Shown: positions 1 through 11,491, counted from the stretch's first letter. The stretch is DNA of 64,000 nt from Rhynchosporium graminicola (GCA_900074885.1 FJUW01000004.1:1582225-1646224), one strand, 5' to 3'. The notes: generated by a model from the sequence alone, not told the origin. Program-made: numbers and translations.

Positions 1-837
1 AGAGTGCCTCCTCGTTTTCGGAGATTGATCACTTTCTCCTTTTCCGAGGCAAACATCGCAATTTACTCACCCGCCCTCACACGGTATCTTCGACTCCTCC
101 CTTCGCTTAATTCGTTTATAGACACTTACCTGGTTCCATCTGCTCGCTTGTCCGTCTCCACATCATGTAGGGTATTCTTTCATCATTTCTCCCATTCCTA
201 TACCATGCTGCGCCCGCCATACGCACATCAAGGCTACATGTGCCTTTCTACCTAGCTTGACGAATTCCGAGCCAGCCAGCATGAATCCTCAATTTCATGA
301 ACTCATAAGCCATTCTTTTCTTTGCAAAGGTAGTGAGCGAGCGAGCGAGTGAGTCCGGAGTCGTGAATGATTATATACAAGATGCTTATAGTGAGAAGAT
401 AACGTATCGAGATTGAGTTTATGGGGATTGATACTCATGAATCATGTGAGTGCAAGATGTGAGCGATGTGAGCGGAAAATCCAGTTGTGATATTGATATT
501 TAGTATCAAATCGATCAAAATGTCTGAAAACTTAAACAAGCCTGGACCGAAGACTTGATCGAGGTTCTTAAGTATCGGTCGAGAAGGTGGGCTCGCTTCG
601 GAAAACGAATAATACTGTTTACTTGCCATACGCTCCTATACGCAGGCTTTCTGCCATTACACTCACAGTCCATTGAGCATCAAGGTTTCCTTCTCGAAAT
701 CTTCTCTTTGAATCCTGAAGACCTTCGTAGCTAATCCTAAGCCATGCTCTTGTAATACATCTATGTTGTACCACTAAGCGGTGCACATGTTCTCATATCG
801 TGTCATCTCATCCCAGTGCTCTCCAACCATGAAACGC
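1..837. other. Left-edge region without a confident gene
   Basis: I see no well-supported gene here. The only hint of coding is on the minus strand near 130-150: an ATG followed by a few codons and a strong GTAAGT-type donor, with another GTGAGT-type donor near 70-75. This could be the 5' end of a minus-strand gene running off the left edge, but the exons are too short to judge. Confidence 0.3.
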
Positions 838-1866
838 TTAGTTGGTTCCGTCGTTCTTTGGTACACCAACCATAGCGGGCACGACGACACTGTTAAGGTT
901 TCGGAATGCCTGAGTAGTAGATACATCAGCAAATTAAATTGTTTCTTGACTTGACACATCACTCGAGATTCGAAGGCACAAGATACACAGCAACCCACTG
1001 AATGGGTTGCAATGACACCGGGAACCGAAACCGATTCAACCAGCGAAGCAAAACGCGCGATAAGAAAGAGCATCAAGTGAACATACCGTAGCGATTGGTC
1101 CTTCTGGCAGGTTCCCATTCCACCTGTCCTCCACCTGCGTGATCTTCTCACCCTTCTCATCTGTATGAATGCGAATCACACTCTCAATAACCTTCTCCGA
1201 ACCCAGTCCCTTGACCTTGTATCTTGTCTTCATATCCATAGTGATGGGGTTACCGGCACTGGTGACGCTGTGGTATTGCTGCTCGATCTCTGAGAAAGCG
1301 GCCTTCAATCCCCACCATTGAGCTTCGTATTGCTTGCGGCCTTGGGCCTTGGTGATGGGGTCGGCGAAGGTAGCGTCGTCATTCCAGAGGGACATCTTCT
1401 TGTGTGTTGGGAAGCCTTTGAATAGCTACATCAAAAATCATCAGCACTCACTTCCTTTTCACCATAACTCTCCCAATCCCTCCTCCCCTTCTCATTTCAC
1501 TCGGTTCCTGGGATAAGAGATACTCACGTCCAAAACACTGCCAACAATAACCTTCTGTCTCTCATTCAACTCAACACCACTTGCCGTCTTGATATTAGTA
1601 CTCTCAATACCATAACTGCTCGAGTCAACTCCGACGCCACTCGCTGCACTGGTGCTCATTCCGCTGGATGGGGTCTGAGCTGCGCCTGGGACCTGGGCTC
1701 CTCCTTGGCCGGAGAGAGGAGCTGTGGTGGATGGAACACCTGACATTTTGGGTGTGGATTTGCAGGTCGTGGTGGTGAAAGTACGGTTTTGGATGAAGGT
1801 TTTATTAATCTTCAGAGTCGGTCTGGCTTTGATGGTTTGCGCGAGGAGGCGAGTTGTAGGACGCAT
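838..1866 (-). CDS. NTF2/SnoaL-like fold protein, probably mitochondrial
   Basis: Three exons join in frame: 1528-1866, 1087-1425 and 838-909 (complement). The donors are GTGAGT and GTATGT and the acceptors TAG and CAG. The product is about 249 aa. I start at the ATG at 1866 because the first 40 residues are rich in Arg, Lys and Thr with no acid, like a mitochondrial presequence. A second ATG at 1746 would give a form without it. A Ser/Ala/Gly linker follows. The second half has the look of small NTF2/SnoaL-like domains: a SLWNDDATFADPI segment (also seen in nuclear-transport-factor-like folds), a QYEAQWWGLK helix, then beta strands ending VEDRWNGNLP. The last exon ends FRNLNSVVVPAMVGVPKN. 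The start, splicing and fold are seen or inferred; the ligand or reaction is unknown. The gene faces the same way as the mutase gene downstream. Confidence 0.75.
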
Positions 1867-2551
1867 CAAGTTTTCGTAGGGGACCGGTTGTCGGGAAAAT
1901 GGATTGTTAAGAATATATAGGGTAGCGAAAGACAAACAGAGCTTTAATACTTACCGTACTTACTCAATTGGGATTCTTGGGTATTCACGTCACAATATTT
2001 GCTACCTCGCTCGCGGGGTTGTTGGTTGTTGACATCATCACCTACTAAGATAACTTGGCGGGATCAGCCGAAGCTACCTAGCTAGGTACAACTTATAAGT
2101 AGAAGCTACCTAGATACTTGGCGCGGCAGGAAATGGTGCATGCTGGTGCGACGGACGACGCCATAATTAAAAAAGGTACGAGATGGTATCTTGGAAATGC
2201 CATGGAGATCCATCCCCATAAATCTTTATGCTACGAGATTCTCTTCCCCTGCTCATTGTATAGGAACGGGAAGTTAGCCCTCGAATATCAAGCGACAAGT
2301 GCCGAGAGTGCATCTCGACATGTACTTAGAAGTAATCATCAGATGGAAGCAATGGTGGTGCTCACTTTGAAAGCAGAAAATGAGGCGGTATCATACGGTT
2401 ATGAAACTAAAGAGTCGAAGTGTACTACCATGCTATTTCCGAGTATGCAAACACCAAAGTCATGGAAAACTCCCTCCAATCTCAGCTCATGATTCCTAAC
2501 GAGAGCTTTTGTGTCAATCCAAGCCTCATCTCATGCCCTCCTTGCAGAAGC
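1867..2551. other. Intergenic region between two minus-strand genes
   Basis: This holds the promoter and 5' leader of the NTF2-like gene and the 3' flank of the mutase gene. Imperfect short repeats of ACCTAGNTA type occur around 2075-2115. The 124-codon plus-strand reading frame at 2118-2492 begins with TTG, has no homology I recognise and is probably not a gene. Confidence 0.4.
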
Positions 2552-4215
2552 TCACTTCGCACCGCCTTCCTGCCTGCAGATACCAGCAACCTTTGAAGCC
2601 AAATCATCAGCCTCACTTCTAGTCGCCGCCTCTGCATATACTCTGACTGCATCCTCAGTCCCTGATGCCCGGGCAAAACTCCTTCCGTCCTTGAATTTCT
2701 TGACCAAAGCATCGATCTGCTCTTGCAGTCCTTGTGGTTCGACAAGTTTCCGCTCGGCATCAGTGGTCTTGAAGAGATTCCTGTCACCGACTTCTACGCG
2801 CACAAGGCGATTGGGTAAGTCGACATAAGTGAGATCCCACTCACGGGGTGTCCAAGACTTATGTGCGAGGATTGTTTCAACGAGGAGCATATCTGAAAGT
2901 GCGTCGCCGACGGTCTGATTGATAAGGTCAGATAGGGCGCGAAGTGTTTCGAGAGCTTGCGCTTGAGCAGGTGATTCTGGTTCCTTGGTCTTGAAAGCCT
3001 TGAGGGCCTGTTGAGAGAAGACCACTGTTCCGTGGCCGTTTGCTTCAAAGTAAACACCGACGTCAAATTTGGTGGCCGCATGGTGAAGCCACTTTACTCC
3101 GGTGGGTGTGCATACCACTGGGAGACCAAGAGACTTCTCAACGTATTTGGTCGAGGCACCGTTTGCGTATGCGGTCTGTACAACACCAATTTTTAATTCG
3201 TCTGCAAGTCTTGCCTCGCGAGCAAGATCCCCGATGAATGATGCCGCCAATGTAGCGATTTTGTCTCCATCAAGAAGTCGGAAACCATGTTCTGGGTCAT
3301 TGAAATAGTAGATAATACGGTCAGCGTCTCCATCTAGTGAACAGCATCGCTCATTCGGACCAGCTTTCGACGATGGAGGCGCTCTTTGCTTCGTCTTGAC
3401 GTAATCTGCTCCGCACTGCAGAGGTTAGTTGCGTAACGAAAAAGTAGCATGTCACATACATCGTGGTTCAACACCTCGGCCTTGAGAACGTCATCGTTCA
3501 AGATCTTAATCTCCACACCCTCTGATGACTTAGGTAAGTACTTGATCAGTTCAGCCAGCTTTGGTCCTCCAACACCATTGGCGCAATCAACAGTAACTGG
3601 GCCTGTCGACTTCTTGCCCTTCATAGCCCGGACAAATGCTGCAGCCAATTTCTCGTAATATCCCTTCTCGCTGACCTCTCCGTAGCTTTGTGGTGTCCCC
3701 TCGGTATTCGTACATCTCGTGAGATAGTGTAGTTGGGGGGTTGTGAGGATTTTGTAGTCTGTGTATTCTGCACCAGCAGCTTCCAAAGCATCCACCAAAG
3801 CCTGCACCAGTTTCGGTCCGCTCGGTCTTGTATCTCTGGCATAGATGACTCTGGCAGGTGTCGCAGGATTAATCTTCAGCTTCTCCTCCAAGCTCTTATA
3901 CACCTTAGCCACATCTTCGTTTTTCGCATTGGCTAATTCAGTCGAGTATGCCTCCCATGAGTTTTCCAGCATTTCTCCCATTGGATCCACGAGCTTAACA
4001 CCATTGTCCTCTGGTGGATTGTGCGAAGCTGTAATCATGACACCAATTGTCTGTCCGCCAAGTTTACGGGATCGAAGTGCTGCGACGAGACCAACGCGGA
4101 AGACTACACTGTCAAGGAGGGTAGCTTTCATTCTGAACCCCGCAGTGCCATACTGAAAGACGCGATCTGCAGGCTTTGGGTGCTTCTCTGAAGCAGCGAG
4201 GATTTTTGCGTCCAT
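2552..4215 (-). CDS. AGM1: Phosphoacetylglucosamine mutase
   Basis: This enzyme (EC 5.4.2.3) interconverts N-acetylglucosamine-6-phosphate and -1-phosphate on the way to UDP-GlcNAc for chitin, N-glycans and GPI anchors. Two exons, 3460-4215 and 2552-3415 (complement), are joined by an intron with a GTATGT donor and CTGCAG acceptor, giving 539 aa, the usual size for the family. The landmarks of the alpha-D-phosphohexomutase superfamily are present: the phosphoserine loop TASHNP with the catalytic Ser at residue 64, the metal-binding loop DGDADR at 280-285, and the phosphate-binding loop RASGTED at 501-507. The GTAGFR motif near residue 23 and the ANGHGT substrate loop also fit. It is the only candidate in the window for this essential step. 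The start is the ATG at 4215, facing MUS81 across a 457 bp divergent promoter. Confidence 0.96.
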
Positions 4216-4672
4216 GATTGCGATTGATCGATTGATTTTCGTGAGGAGAGGAGGGAGATAATTGCGAGGAGAAAAGCGCTTTATTTCAGGGAGAACGAAT
4301 GATCAGGTTCGTACGTAAAGGTGAGCTGTAGGGCAGGGCAGGGCACATCTCAAGCTTTGGTGCTATTTTGGTCCTCCTCCTCCACCGCTTTGAGGGGCAA
4401 CTGCATGAAGTTATAACCCTGGTCCCTACAGGGCAAGCCAAGTCATGTGACCTGGTGTTAATGACCCCATCCATCGACACGTCGCAAATGCTGTGCGTAT
4501 TTCCATTTCCATCCTCCAGTCGCTACTCCTTCCATCTTTCACCAGCATACTTGCAGTCAGAGGAATCTGTTAAGCCCAGCTATAACCCCATTATCTTTGC
4601 TTCTAGTTGCTCCCAACCACTCCCCCTGGCTCTCAGTGATTTGCTCAAAACACTGTTCCTCTGCTACCTACG
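4216..4672. promoter_or_regulatory. Divergent promoter region between AGM1 and MUS81
   Basis: The 457 bp between the two start codons must contain the promoters and 5' leaders of both genes. It has pyrimidine-rich stretches approaching the MUS81 ATG, as is common in fungal leaders. I see no clear TATA box or known operator. The reading frame crossing it (4368-4868) is out of frame with MUS81 and is not a gene. Confidence 0.5.
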
Positions 4673-6448
4673 ATGCCCGACTGCCCAAACGAACTTTGGC
4701 TCGGCCTCGCTCGCGAATGGTATGAGACAGCCCGGGAGAGAAATAGCAAAGGAGCTCAAACATACAAGAAAGCCTGCGCATCTCTCAAAGCTTGTCCTTT
4801 TGAGTTCCAGCATCCATCTGAAGTGGTCCAACTCACAGGTTGGGGAACTGTGCTGGCTAACAGGTTAACCAAAGACCTGCAAGAGTATTGCGATACCAAT
4901 AAGCTGCCCATGCCACAAAGACCGAATAAGAGAAAGAAGAAAGCTGCCACTGCTACCGAGGAGGAGGCTGGTAGCGATGCTGAAGACCAGGCAACACCAA
5001 AGAAAAAACCAAGGAAATCAAAACCCTACGTGCCAGCATTCAAGAGTGGCGCGTATGCTCTCCTTATAGCCTTGTCGACCGCAGAAAAGGGCTCGAGGGA
5101 AGGTATTACTAAAGCAAATTTGATAGAGCTTGCGCAACCCCATTGCAAATCATCTTTCACAGCACCCAGTGATCCTAATGTACACTACACCGCTTGGAAC
5201 TCGATGAAAACATTGGTTAATAAAGACATGGTCTACGAGAAGGGACGGCCAACTCGACTCTACTATCTCACAGATGAAGGTTGGGATGCGGCAGAGGCAC
5301 TTTTAAAAACGATCGATCCCAGTCAAACCAATTTGGACACATTCAACACAGCAAAGACTGCAGATGCAGCTGGTTCGGATGATGAGGGTCTCTCAGATGC
5401 GGGAAGTCCTGGTCGAAGATCGAATGCTAGACCGTCATTCCAGTCGCCAAAGATGCCTGATATTCTTGATATCGTTCCTCAAGGAAAGCCTGTATCTTCT
5501 GCAGCCGATCTCCCAATATTCTTACCAATAGTTTTAGAGCCAGGATCTTTCAGTGTGGAACTGGTTCTAGACATACGTGAAATCCGTGCAAAGTCAGATC
5601 GTGACTACATGCAGAATAATCTCACAACTGGAGGTATCAAGCCGATAATGCGCGCGCTCGCACTTGGTGATGTGCTTTGGGTTGCAAAATTGCACGATCC
5701 TGGTCTGCTCAAGCGTCGAGGTGCGGAAGGAGATGAAATACTTCTTGATTACGTTGTGGAGCGAAAGAGACTTGATGATCTCGTAGGTTCCATCAAAGAT
5801 GGTCGGTTTCATGAACAGAAGTTCCGATTGCGGAAATCCGGAGTCAAAAACGTCATCTACATTATTGAGGAAATGGCAAATGCAGCCGATAGGTACGAAG
5901 AAGCAGTAGCCTCCGCCATCGCTTCTACTCAAGTGGTCAATGGATATTTTGTAAAGAAAACACAAAAGATGGATGACACTATTCGCTACCTTGTGAGCAT
6001 GACGAAGCTTTTGAAGGACAAATACGAAATGAAACCACTTTATCTCATACCCACAAAAGCTGTTACAACTACGAATTATCTGCCATTGCTGGAGGATCTG
6101 GCTAAGAAGCAGCCTTCCGTCGATTATCACATCACCTACGACGCCTTTGCCGACATTAGTTCCAAGTCGGGAAATTCAACACTGAGAGACACATATTTAA
6201 AAATGCTAATGTGTATCCGAGGTGTGACCGGTGAGAAGGCTCTGGAGATACAAAAACGTTGGAAGACTCCCAAAGACTTTGTGGATGCATACAATCGGAT
6301 CGAAGAGAGAGAAGGAAAAGGCGAGCAAGCTCGAAGGAAGAAGATGGATCTTGTGTCGAGTGAGATGAGTAATTTAGTCGGGAGAAAGAAGATCGCTAAG
6401 GTTCTCAGCGTCAAGATCTCGGAGGTTTGGGGCGATGTAAAGACTTGA
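4673..6448 (+). CDS. MUS81: Crossover junction endonuclease MUS81
   Basis: MUS81 is the catalytic subunit of the MUS81-EME1(MMS4) structure-selective nuclease, which cuts 3' flaps, stalled forks and nicked Holliday junctions in the nucleus. The gene is a single 591-codon exon starting at ATG 4673. Domains in order: an N-terminal helix-hairpin-helix (about residues 1-85), a Lys-rich linker (NKRKKKA, PKKKPRK, likely nuclear localisation), a winged-helix segment (about 120-205), an acidic linker, then the ERCC4/XPF-type nuclease. The nuclease signature GDX(n)ERKX3D is intact, with Asp333, Glu363-Arg364-Lys365 and Asp369. A C-terminal HhH2 follows (IRGVTGEKALEIQKRWKTP). The length matches fungal orthologues. 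It is transcribed away from AGM1. I see no damage or frameshift. Confidence 0.97.
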   Translation: MPDCPNELWLGLAREWYETARERNSKGAQTYKKACASLKACPFEFQHPSEVVQLTGWGTVLANRLTKDLQEYCDTNKLPMPQRPNKRKKKAATATEEEAGSDAEDQATPKKKPRKSKPYVPAFKSGAYALLIALSTAEKGSREGITKANLIELAQPHCKSSFTAPSDPNVHYTAWNSMKTLVNKDMVYEKGRPTRLYYLTDEGWDAAEALLKTIDPSQTNLDTFNTAKTADAAGSDDEGLSDAGSPGRRSNARPSFQSPKMPDILDIVPQGKPVSSAADLPIFLPIVLEPGSFSVELVLDIREIRAKSDRDYMQNNLTTGGIKPIMRALALGDVLWVAKLHDPGLLKRRGAEGDEILLDYVVERKRLDDLVGSIKDGRFHEQKFRLRKSGVKNVIYIIEEMANAADRYEEAVASAIASTQVVNGYFVKKTQKMDDTIRYLVSMTKLLKDKYEMKPLYLIPTKAVTTTNYLPLLEDLAKKQPSVDYHITYDAFADISSKSGNSTLRDTYLKMLMCIRGVTGEKALEIQKRWKTPKDFVDAYNRIEEREGKGEQARRKKMDLVSSEMSNLVGRKKIAKVLSVKISEVWGDVKT

Positions 6449-7433
6449 TGCATTCACCATTTCATGTGCAAGCTCTATTCGATACATTATGACTTTTGTG
6501 AATTGTGTACGCAGTACACTCGGATGAGCAGACATATATTATTGGAACTGTCCGTCGAGACCTCGTCTGCTGTCGCAATTTTGCAATTACCTCGCACTTT
6601 TGTTCCCTTGATATATCTCACAACTGCTATGTCCCGCACCAGAAGCTGGTCCGAACAAGTTTTCTGCTCGCAACATAAAGCTATCATCCGTCCGGTACAG
6701 CTTCAGCGCCTGGCGACCGAACTTTTTGACATGGTTCAAGAGCTTTTGTCAGGCTCGAGACCACAAAGCGATACCTCGATGGATGCTCAGAAACGCATCG
6801 GTCAACATAGCCACTCGAATCTTCCCGAGAAGTCCGCTTTCTTCACATTAGGCGGGTGGACTATAGAATTCTGTTCCTTTCTGTTCAGGCAAGTCTGCGC
6901 AAGAAGGAGCCTGCGCTTCTTGTCTGGTGATTGCCGAGTCTCAATAGTGCCGTTTGAATACAGTCTCCCTAACAAAGCTACTTACATCTACTCAAGTCGA
7001 CTCCTTTAATCACCTTAGCCGAGTGTCGATATGAGACATTGCCTCTGTCCCCAAGGTCAATCTTGTGTAGAACAGGTGCCTAGTGATAATGACAATGCCG
7101 CGATTACTGTTAGTCAATAAATGAACTCGAATCTACTCGAGTCGCCTTCCTTCATCACTCTAGGCGGGTGATGTACAATAATTTGCCACTGCTACAGCTC
7201 TACAAATAGACAGACAGCTTTTTGTTTACCTTCTTCCTATACACCAACATCAACATCCACCTCAACAACAGTTCCCTCAACAACATCTACAGCAAATCTC
7301 CATCAAATCTCCATACAACACTCCCTTCACAACATTTACGATCGATTACTCCTCATATCCTCCTCGTACTTCCAGTTTTCGTCATCAGACCCTCAACAAG
7401 AGTCACACCTAGAAAAAATCTGCACTCTCCATC
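6449..7433. other. Intergenic region between MUS81 and the PARP16-like gene
   Basis: No gene is supported here. A 181-codon plus-strand frame (6464-7009) has a composition unlike the flanking genes and no recognisable motif. The last 200 bases (7220-7433) are C- and A-rich with repeated AACA/CATC runs, typical of the 5' leader of a fungal mRNA. Confidence 0.45.
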
Positions 7434-8876
7434 ATGGCGGGCGACAGAGTTGAGATCCCGGAATACCTAACACTTCAAGGCCTGGGCGCCTTGAAGATGG
7501 GCCAGATTCGATTCAGATTGTCTCGAGCCAGCATTTCCCACGATTCCAAAGCTTCGAAGCCCGACCTGCTTCCTCTACTAGCGCTAGCCTGGTTGGGCCT
7601 TGTTGAAGAAGACCATGACGCAGATCCTGCTTTACTCCTCAAAGTAAAAGGATGGTGTGGCTCGCTCGTGTCCGCCCTGGAGCAGGATCTATCGGACGCA
7701 GGTATTCAGAAAGGTCCCAACAAGTGGTCCAGTATCGAAAGATTGATCCGTGCAGAGTACGTTTCATCGTTCTGCGCACCAATATCCACATACTGACACT
7801 CACACACTAGATTCCGTGAAGAATCCTCTGATGACGAAGATGACGAAGATGACGAGGATGACGACAATGACGAGGATGTGGAAGATACTGATGAGCCTAA
7901 TGGCGAGGCATCGGGCCCTTTAAGCAAAGTCGCGAAGTTTCCTACTAACGCACCAAAACCAATGGTCATGAATCTCCTGCTTTCTTTATTTTACGCAAAT
8001 ATAGGCACCTACGCCGCCGAATTCGCTGCTGCATATCCAACATGCCCTGTCAAAACAGTGGCCAGAGTTCTGCAGGTGCTCGACGAGGTTTCTGCTATAA
8101 AAGATCGCACTCATCTCACTGAGATCTGCAAGGAGCCAAGGGGAGACCAGTACCGTCTTTTGTCCTGGCTATCATCAAATTTTGGATCGAACATCACTGA
8201 GGCAACCCAAGCGTCAGGATTAAGGATCAAGGGCTTTCCCGAGACGGTCATTCAGTTTGTCTTGGCTAATCCCGTGGCTGGACACAACGATCTATTCAAT
8301 GGGCATCTCAGAAAGGCCAAAGGCAAATCCATGCTTCTTTTTCATGGTACCACACAACGACATTTGCAATCGATCTTACGAAAAGGATTTACTCCTGCGG
8401 CTGACATAAGATTTGGTGCTGGGCTTTTCATGGCCGAGAACCCTCAAACGTCTTATTACTATGCCGCGAAGGAGAGAGGCATGAAAAATCATTGGAAGCA
8501 CTGGCCTAAATCGCCTTTTGAGGAGTGGGGGATACTTCTGGCTTGTCAGGTCACTGGTAAGGGACGACCAGTGCGTGACGACGACCCTGGTACGCATGTG
8601 ATTAATAAATTGGATTCCATTGCGATCCGTTACATTTTCATATTGCCATGGGGCTCAATCGATGAAGACCTTATCAGAAGTGCGCCAGCTAGATCTGTCG
8701 TCAAAACGGAGATGGAAGCAGCATTCAAGACCATTCACGAAGGAATCAAGGATGGTAACAGCGCAAAAGATGGAGGAGAAGAAGTCGTAGAGCCGGAGGT
8801 GGATCAGGGATCTGACGAGGGCGAGGTGCAGATTGTGGAATCGGGGGATTATGATTATGATGAGGATGAGATGTAA
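7434..8876 (+). CDS. PARP16-like ADP-ribosyltransferase-fold protein
   Basis: Two exons (7434-7756 and 7811-8876) with a GTACGT donor and CTAG acceptor give 462 aa. After an N-terminal helical part comes an acidic run (about residues 109-136, Asp/Glu/Ser). Then there is a helical domain with the RLLSWLSSNF segment, which resembles the helical domain before the catalytic domain of PARP16. The catalytic domain starts at LLFHGT (His286) and continues through GAGLFMAE, SYYYA, ILLACQVTGKGR and IRYIFILP. The NAD-binding His is present. The position that is Tyr in active PARPs (GIY/GTY) is Phe in GLF, and the third triad position is hydrophobic, so at most mono-ADP-ribosylation is expected and activity is uncertain. 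The tail is acidic and has no membrane segment, unlike human PARP16. Domain identity is from motif recognition; substrate and localisation are unknown. Confidence 0.85.
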
Positions 8877-9995
8877 GATTCTTTGAAGTCCTCAAACTCC
8901 TCGCTTCAGGAACTGCAACCGTTCTTCATAACTCTGCTGGACAGAAGCCAGATTGCAGGTCGCTTGTCCATGGCCACATGCAGGCTCGCACCCATTATCG
9001 ATTGTTGGTGTCGCTTTGCTGGTCTTTCTTATCTTTGAGGACGGAAACCAGGGCCTGGTCTCTTACTGCTTTCTACGGCGATCTGTTTTCATGGGATTGA
9101 GATGGGTAGATTTTATCAGCTGCGGAGCTCTGCAGGACAGACGCTACCTGGCAACGATGACTCGTGAGCTACTTAGCGTTGATAACTTGTATTAGATGGC
9201 GTGATGACTCCAATTTCAGAAAGCCTCGCAGTCTTGCATTTCTTCATTCTTACAGTCATTCTTTGAATTTGGTGCCTAGCCGTTCATGCTATCATTGATC
9301 TATGCTGTTGGTCCGAGTGAGCCTTCAGTGCTTCTTCGCCGCGCACGACACGGCTTGCCCATTAGTCTCCGCGTATCGTCTTGCATTGCCTGTATCTACT
9401 TGTTCCGAGAATTGATTAGATCTGGAATAAACATGTCAAGCCTCGGACGAGACATTGCGAATTTGTTTCTCATTAATGAAGAACTTGCCTCCCGATATGA
9501 TGATAAGTCAACGATAGATCGTGGCTCCATTTCCAAGCTCCAGCTTATAGCCTTGACAAACTTGCAAAGTCTTGCTTGAGCCATTCTCTAAGGTTGAAAT
9601 TTGTCGGTTCACTTGTCCGAGTGGTTGGAAGTCAGCCATAAATGTGTTTATCCGGTCTGGTATACTGCTTAGGCCGAGAGAACACGAGTACAAGTTGCTG
9701 GCAGGAGCAAGATAAGCCCCGACGGAGACCACCTCTCCCAGCTAGTATTACTACCGGCACAACTTCCTCGTTTAAATCGCGATTTGCTGGTACGTTATGA
9801 TCTTCAAATTTGTTGCTTTGCATCACTCTAAGCTGTTGGGCAAGGAAGGCATCTCTCTCAAAGTGGAGTGTGTAAGGTTTAAAATCTATGCTCTAATTGA
9901 TGAGATAGCCTCAGAGAGAAACAAAGAAGCTCTTGCCATTACTAAAGCACAAACTTCTACTCGCCTCCTTCATCGCCCCACCTGTTCGCAAGACC
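8877..9995. other. Intergenic region after the PARP16-like gene
   Basis: This contains the 3' end of the PARP16-like transcript. Several open frames of 60-100 codons lie on both strands and conflict with each other. None has an ATG context, motif or splice pattern I would call a gene. Confidence 0.4.
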
Positions 9996-10511
9996 TCAGA
10001 GTTGACGCCACTGCTTAAACATTCTCACTGCTATAACGACAGCCAAGAGATAGTAGGAAAATGGTACTGCAAGTGCGACTTGCTTCCGAGCAGGCTGTAA
10101 CGCTTCCATAACATGTTGCGCCTGTTCCACGACCTGCTCCTCGATCTTTGGTGGCGCTTTGTCCAGTGGTCCTTTATAGTACGATTTCTCAAGACCTTTC
10201 TCGATTTTGTGGAAAGCAGCCATCATCGCCGGCTGAAAACTTTTCGTTGAAGAGATGTGTCCTCTATAACCTGAAGGGATCAGGAATAATTATCGCGGCA
10301 GGATGGAAGCAAGATCTTGGATGACACGGACGCGGGAACCTCGTGGTTCGGTTGAGTCGTAGACGGCGCGACCCGAGCCCAGAACTTCGCATCCGAGTAG
10401 CAAGCCGTAGCCTTTGTACGGGACGAACCGTTTCTCTCCAACCATGCCTTCATCGGCTGAGACCATTCTTTCCCATAGAAAGAGCGGACGGGGTTGACAA
10501 GGATATATCAT
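9996..10511 (-). pseudogene. Relic of a tail-anchored PARP16-like gene
   Basis: On the minus strand a frame broken only by TAA at 10290-10292 aligns with the C-terminal half of the intact PARP16-like protein at 7434-8876. GLLLGCEVLGSGRAV matches ILLACQVTGKGRPV. Next, RVIQDLASILPR-stop-LFLIP matches HVINKLDSIAIRYIFILP, and MMAAFHKIEKGL matches EMEAAFKTIHEGI. Beyond this the relic has a segment absent from the intact gene: a short amphipathic stretch and a hydrophobic helix (VPFSYYLLAVVIAV), then RMFKQWRQL and a stop. That is the tail anchor expected for true PARP16, an ER membrane enzyme. The N-terminal half, with its HGT motif, is not found upstream in any frame. The stop is consistent with CAA to TAA. 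The facts are the alignment and the stop; loss of function is inferred. Confidence 0.7.
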
Positions 10512-11491
10512 TTGATGTCAGCTGGATGTCCGCGAATCTTGAGGTCTCGGCTCGTTTCGATCAAATCCTGTCCGGGGGTCAGGCAGACATAAACGATGAA
10601 CCAATCTGCTTTGCTGATGTAACGGTATGGTGATCCTACAATGTCCATGCCCGAGTCGACCTACACGCGATAGTTGTGGTACTTGGTTAAGCAATAGGGA
10701 AGCTTATTGACAAGCTCGATGAAGCTCAAACAACCTTGCGGAACCTATGATTCTGCAAAGGCGGAGTATGGGAGCGTCTCAAGTGCGATCTTCGATGGAT
10801 GCTTGACGATATCTTATGTGATAAGCGTAAGTAGCATTTTGAGAACTGGTGGAGTTGGTTATATGATTTCAGGAATGATAATCTTAATATCGCCATATAC
10901 CTAGCTTATAACGCTTCTGGAATTCCGCTATCAGACCTTTGGGTAACTCCGAAACACTCACAATCTTCCATTAATTTTCTGCGTTGCTAAAAGTTGAATG
11001 GGATGACGCCGTCGATATACCAATACCATATTATGCTCCTATGATCCAGGTCAGTCTAACCGTACTTTTTTCCATACGGACCATCAGATCTCCATGTGGT
11101 GAGTAACCCAGAAGTACCCTGTTCGGCCACTCCCGGCGATTAATCACCTTGGTATCATTTCGAGCATGATTTTGTCTGTTTGCCCACATGCTCGCCCAAT
11201 TTTGCCTCGTTTTAGGGGACTTATAAAATAGACTTTCCAGTCCCTTCCACCATGACTCCATGGGATTTTCTGCTGAGCGTGGATATGTGATTTTGTTCAG
11301 CTGACTTCAATTGCTCTTAGGTGTGTTGAGAATCTGAAAATCGCATTTTTTTTTCTTTTTTTGGTTTTTTCTTAGCTATAACTTACGAGGAAATTCCCTC
11401 ACTCATGTTTTTGGATGAATGTGACCATAGAATTTAGTCTTCTGGTCCGCAAAAACACATCAGCCGCTGAAACCAATGAACTTTTACTGCC
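10512..11491. other. Gene-poor stretch with possible decayed coding
   Basis: On the minus strand one frame from about 10895 down to 10520 reads largely open, but is broken by TAA, TAA, TAG, TAG and TGA codons. Each could arise from CAA, CAG or CGA by one C-to-T change. The number of stops is not far below chance for this length, so I do not call a gene. A 76-codon minus-strand frame (11031-11261) is also unassigned. A T-rich run is present at 11347-11372. Confidence 0.3.

Noticed and set aside
6464..7009. 181-codon plus-strand frame after MUS81
   Set aside because: No motif, no homology recognised, composition like intergenic DNA, and an overlapping frame on the other strand.
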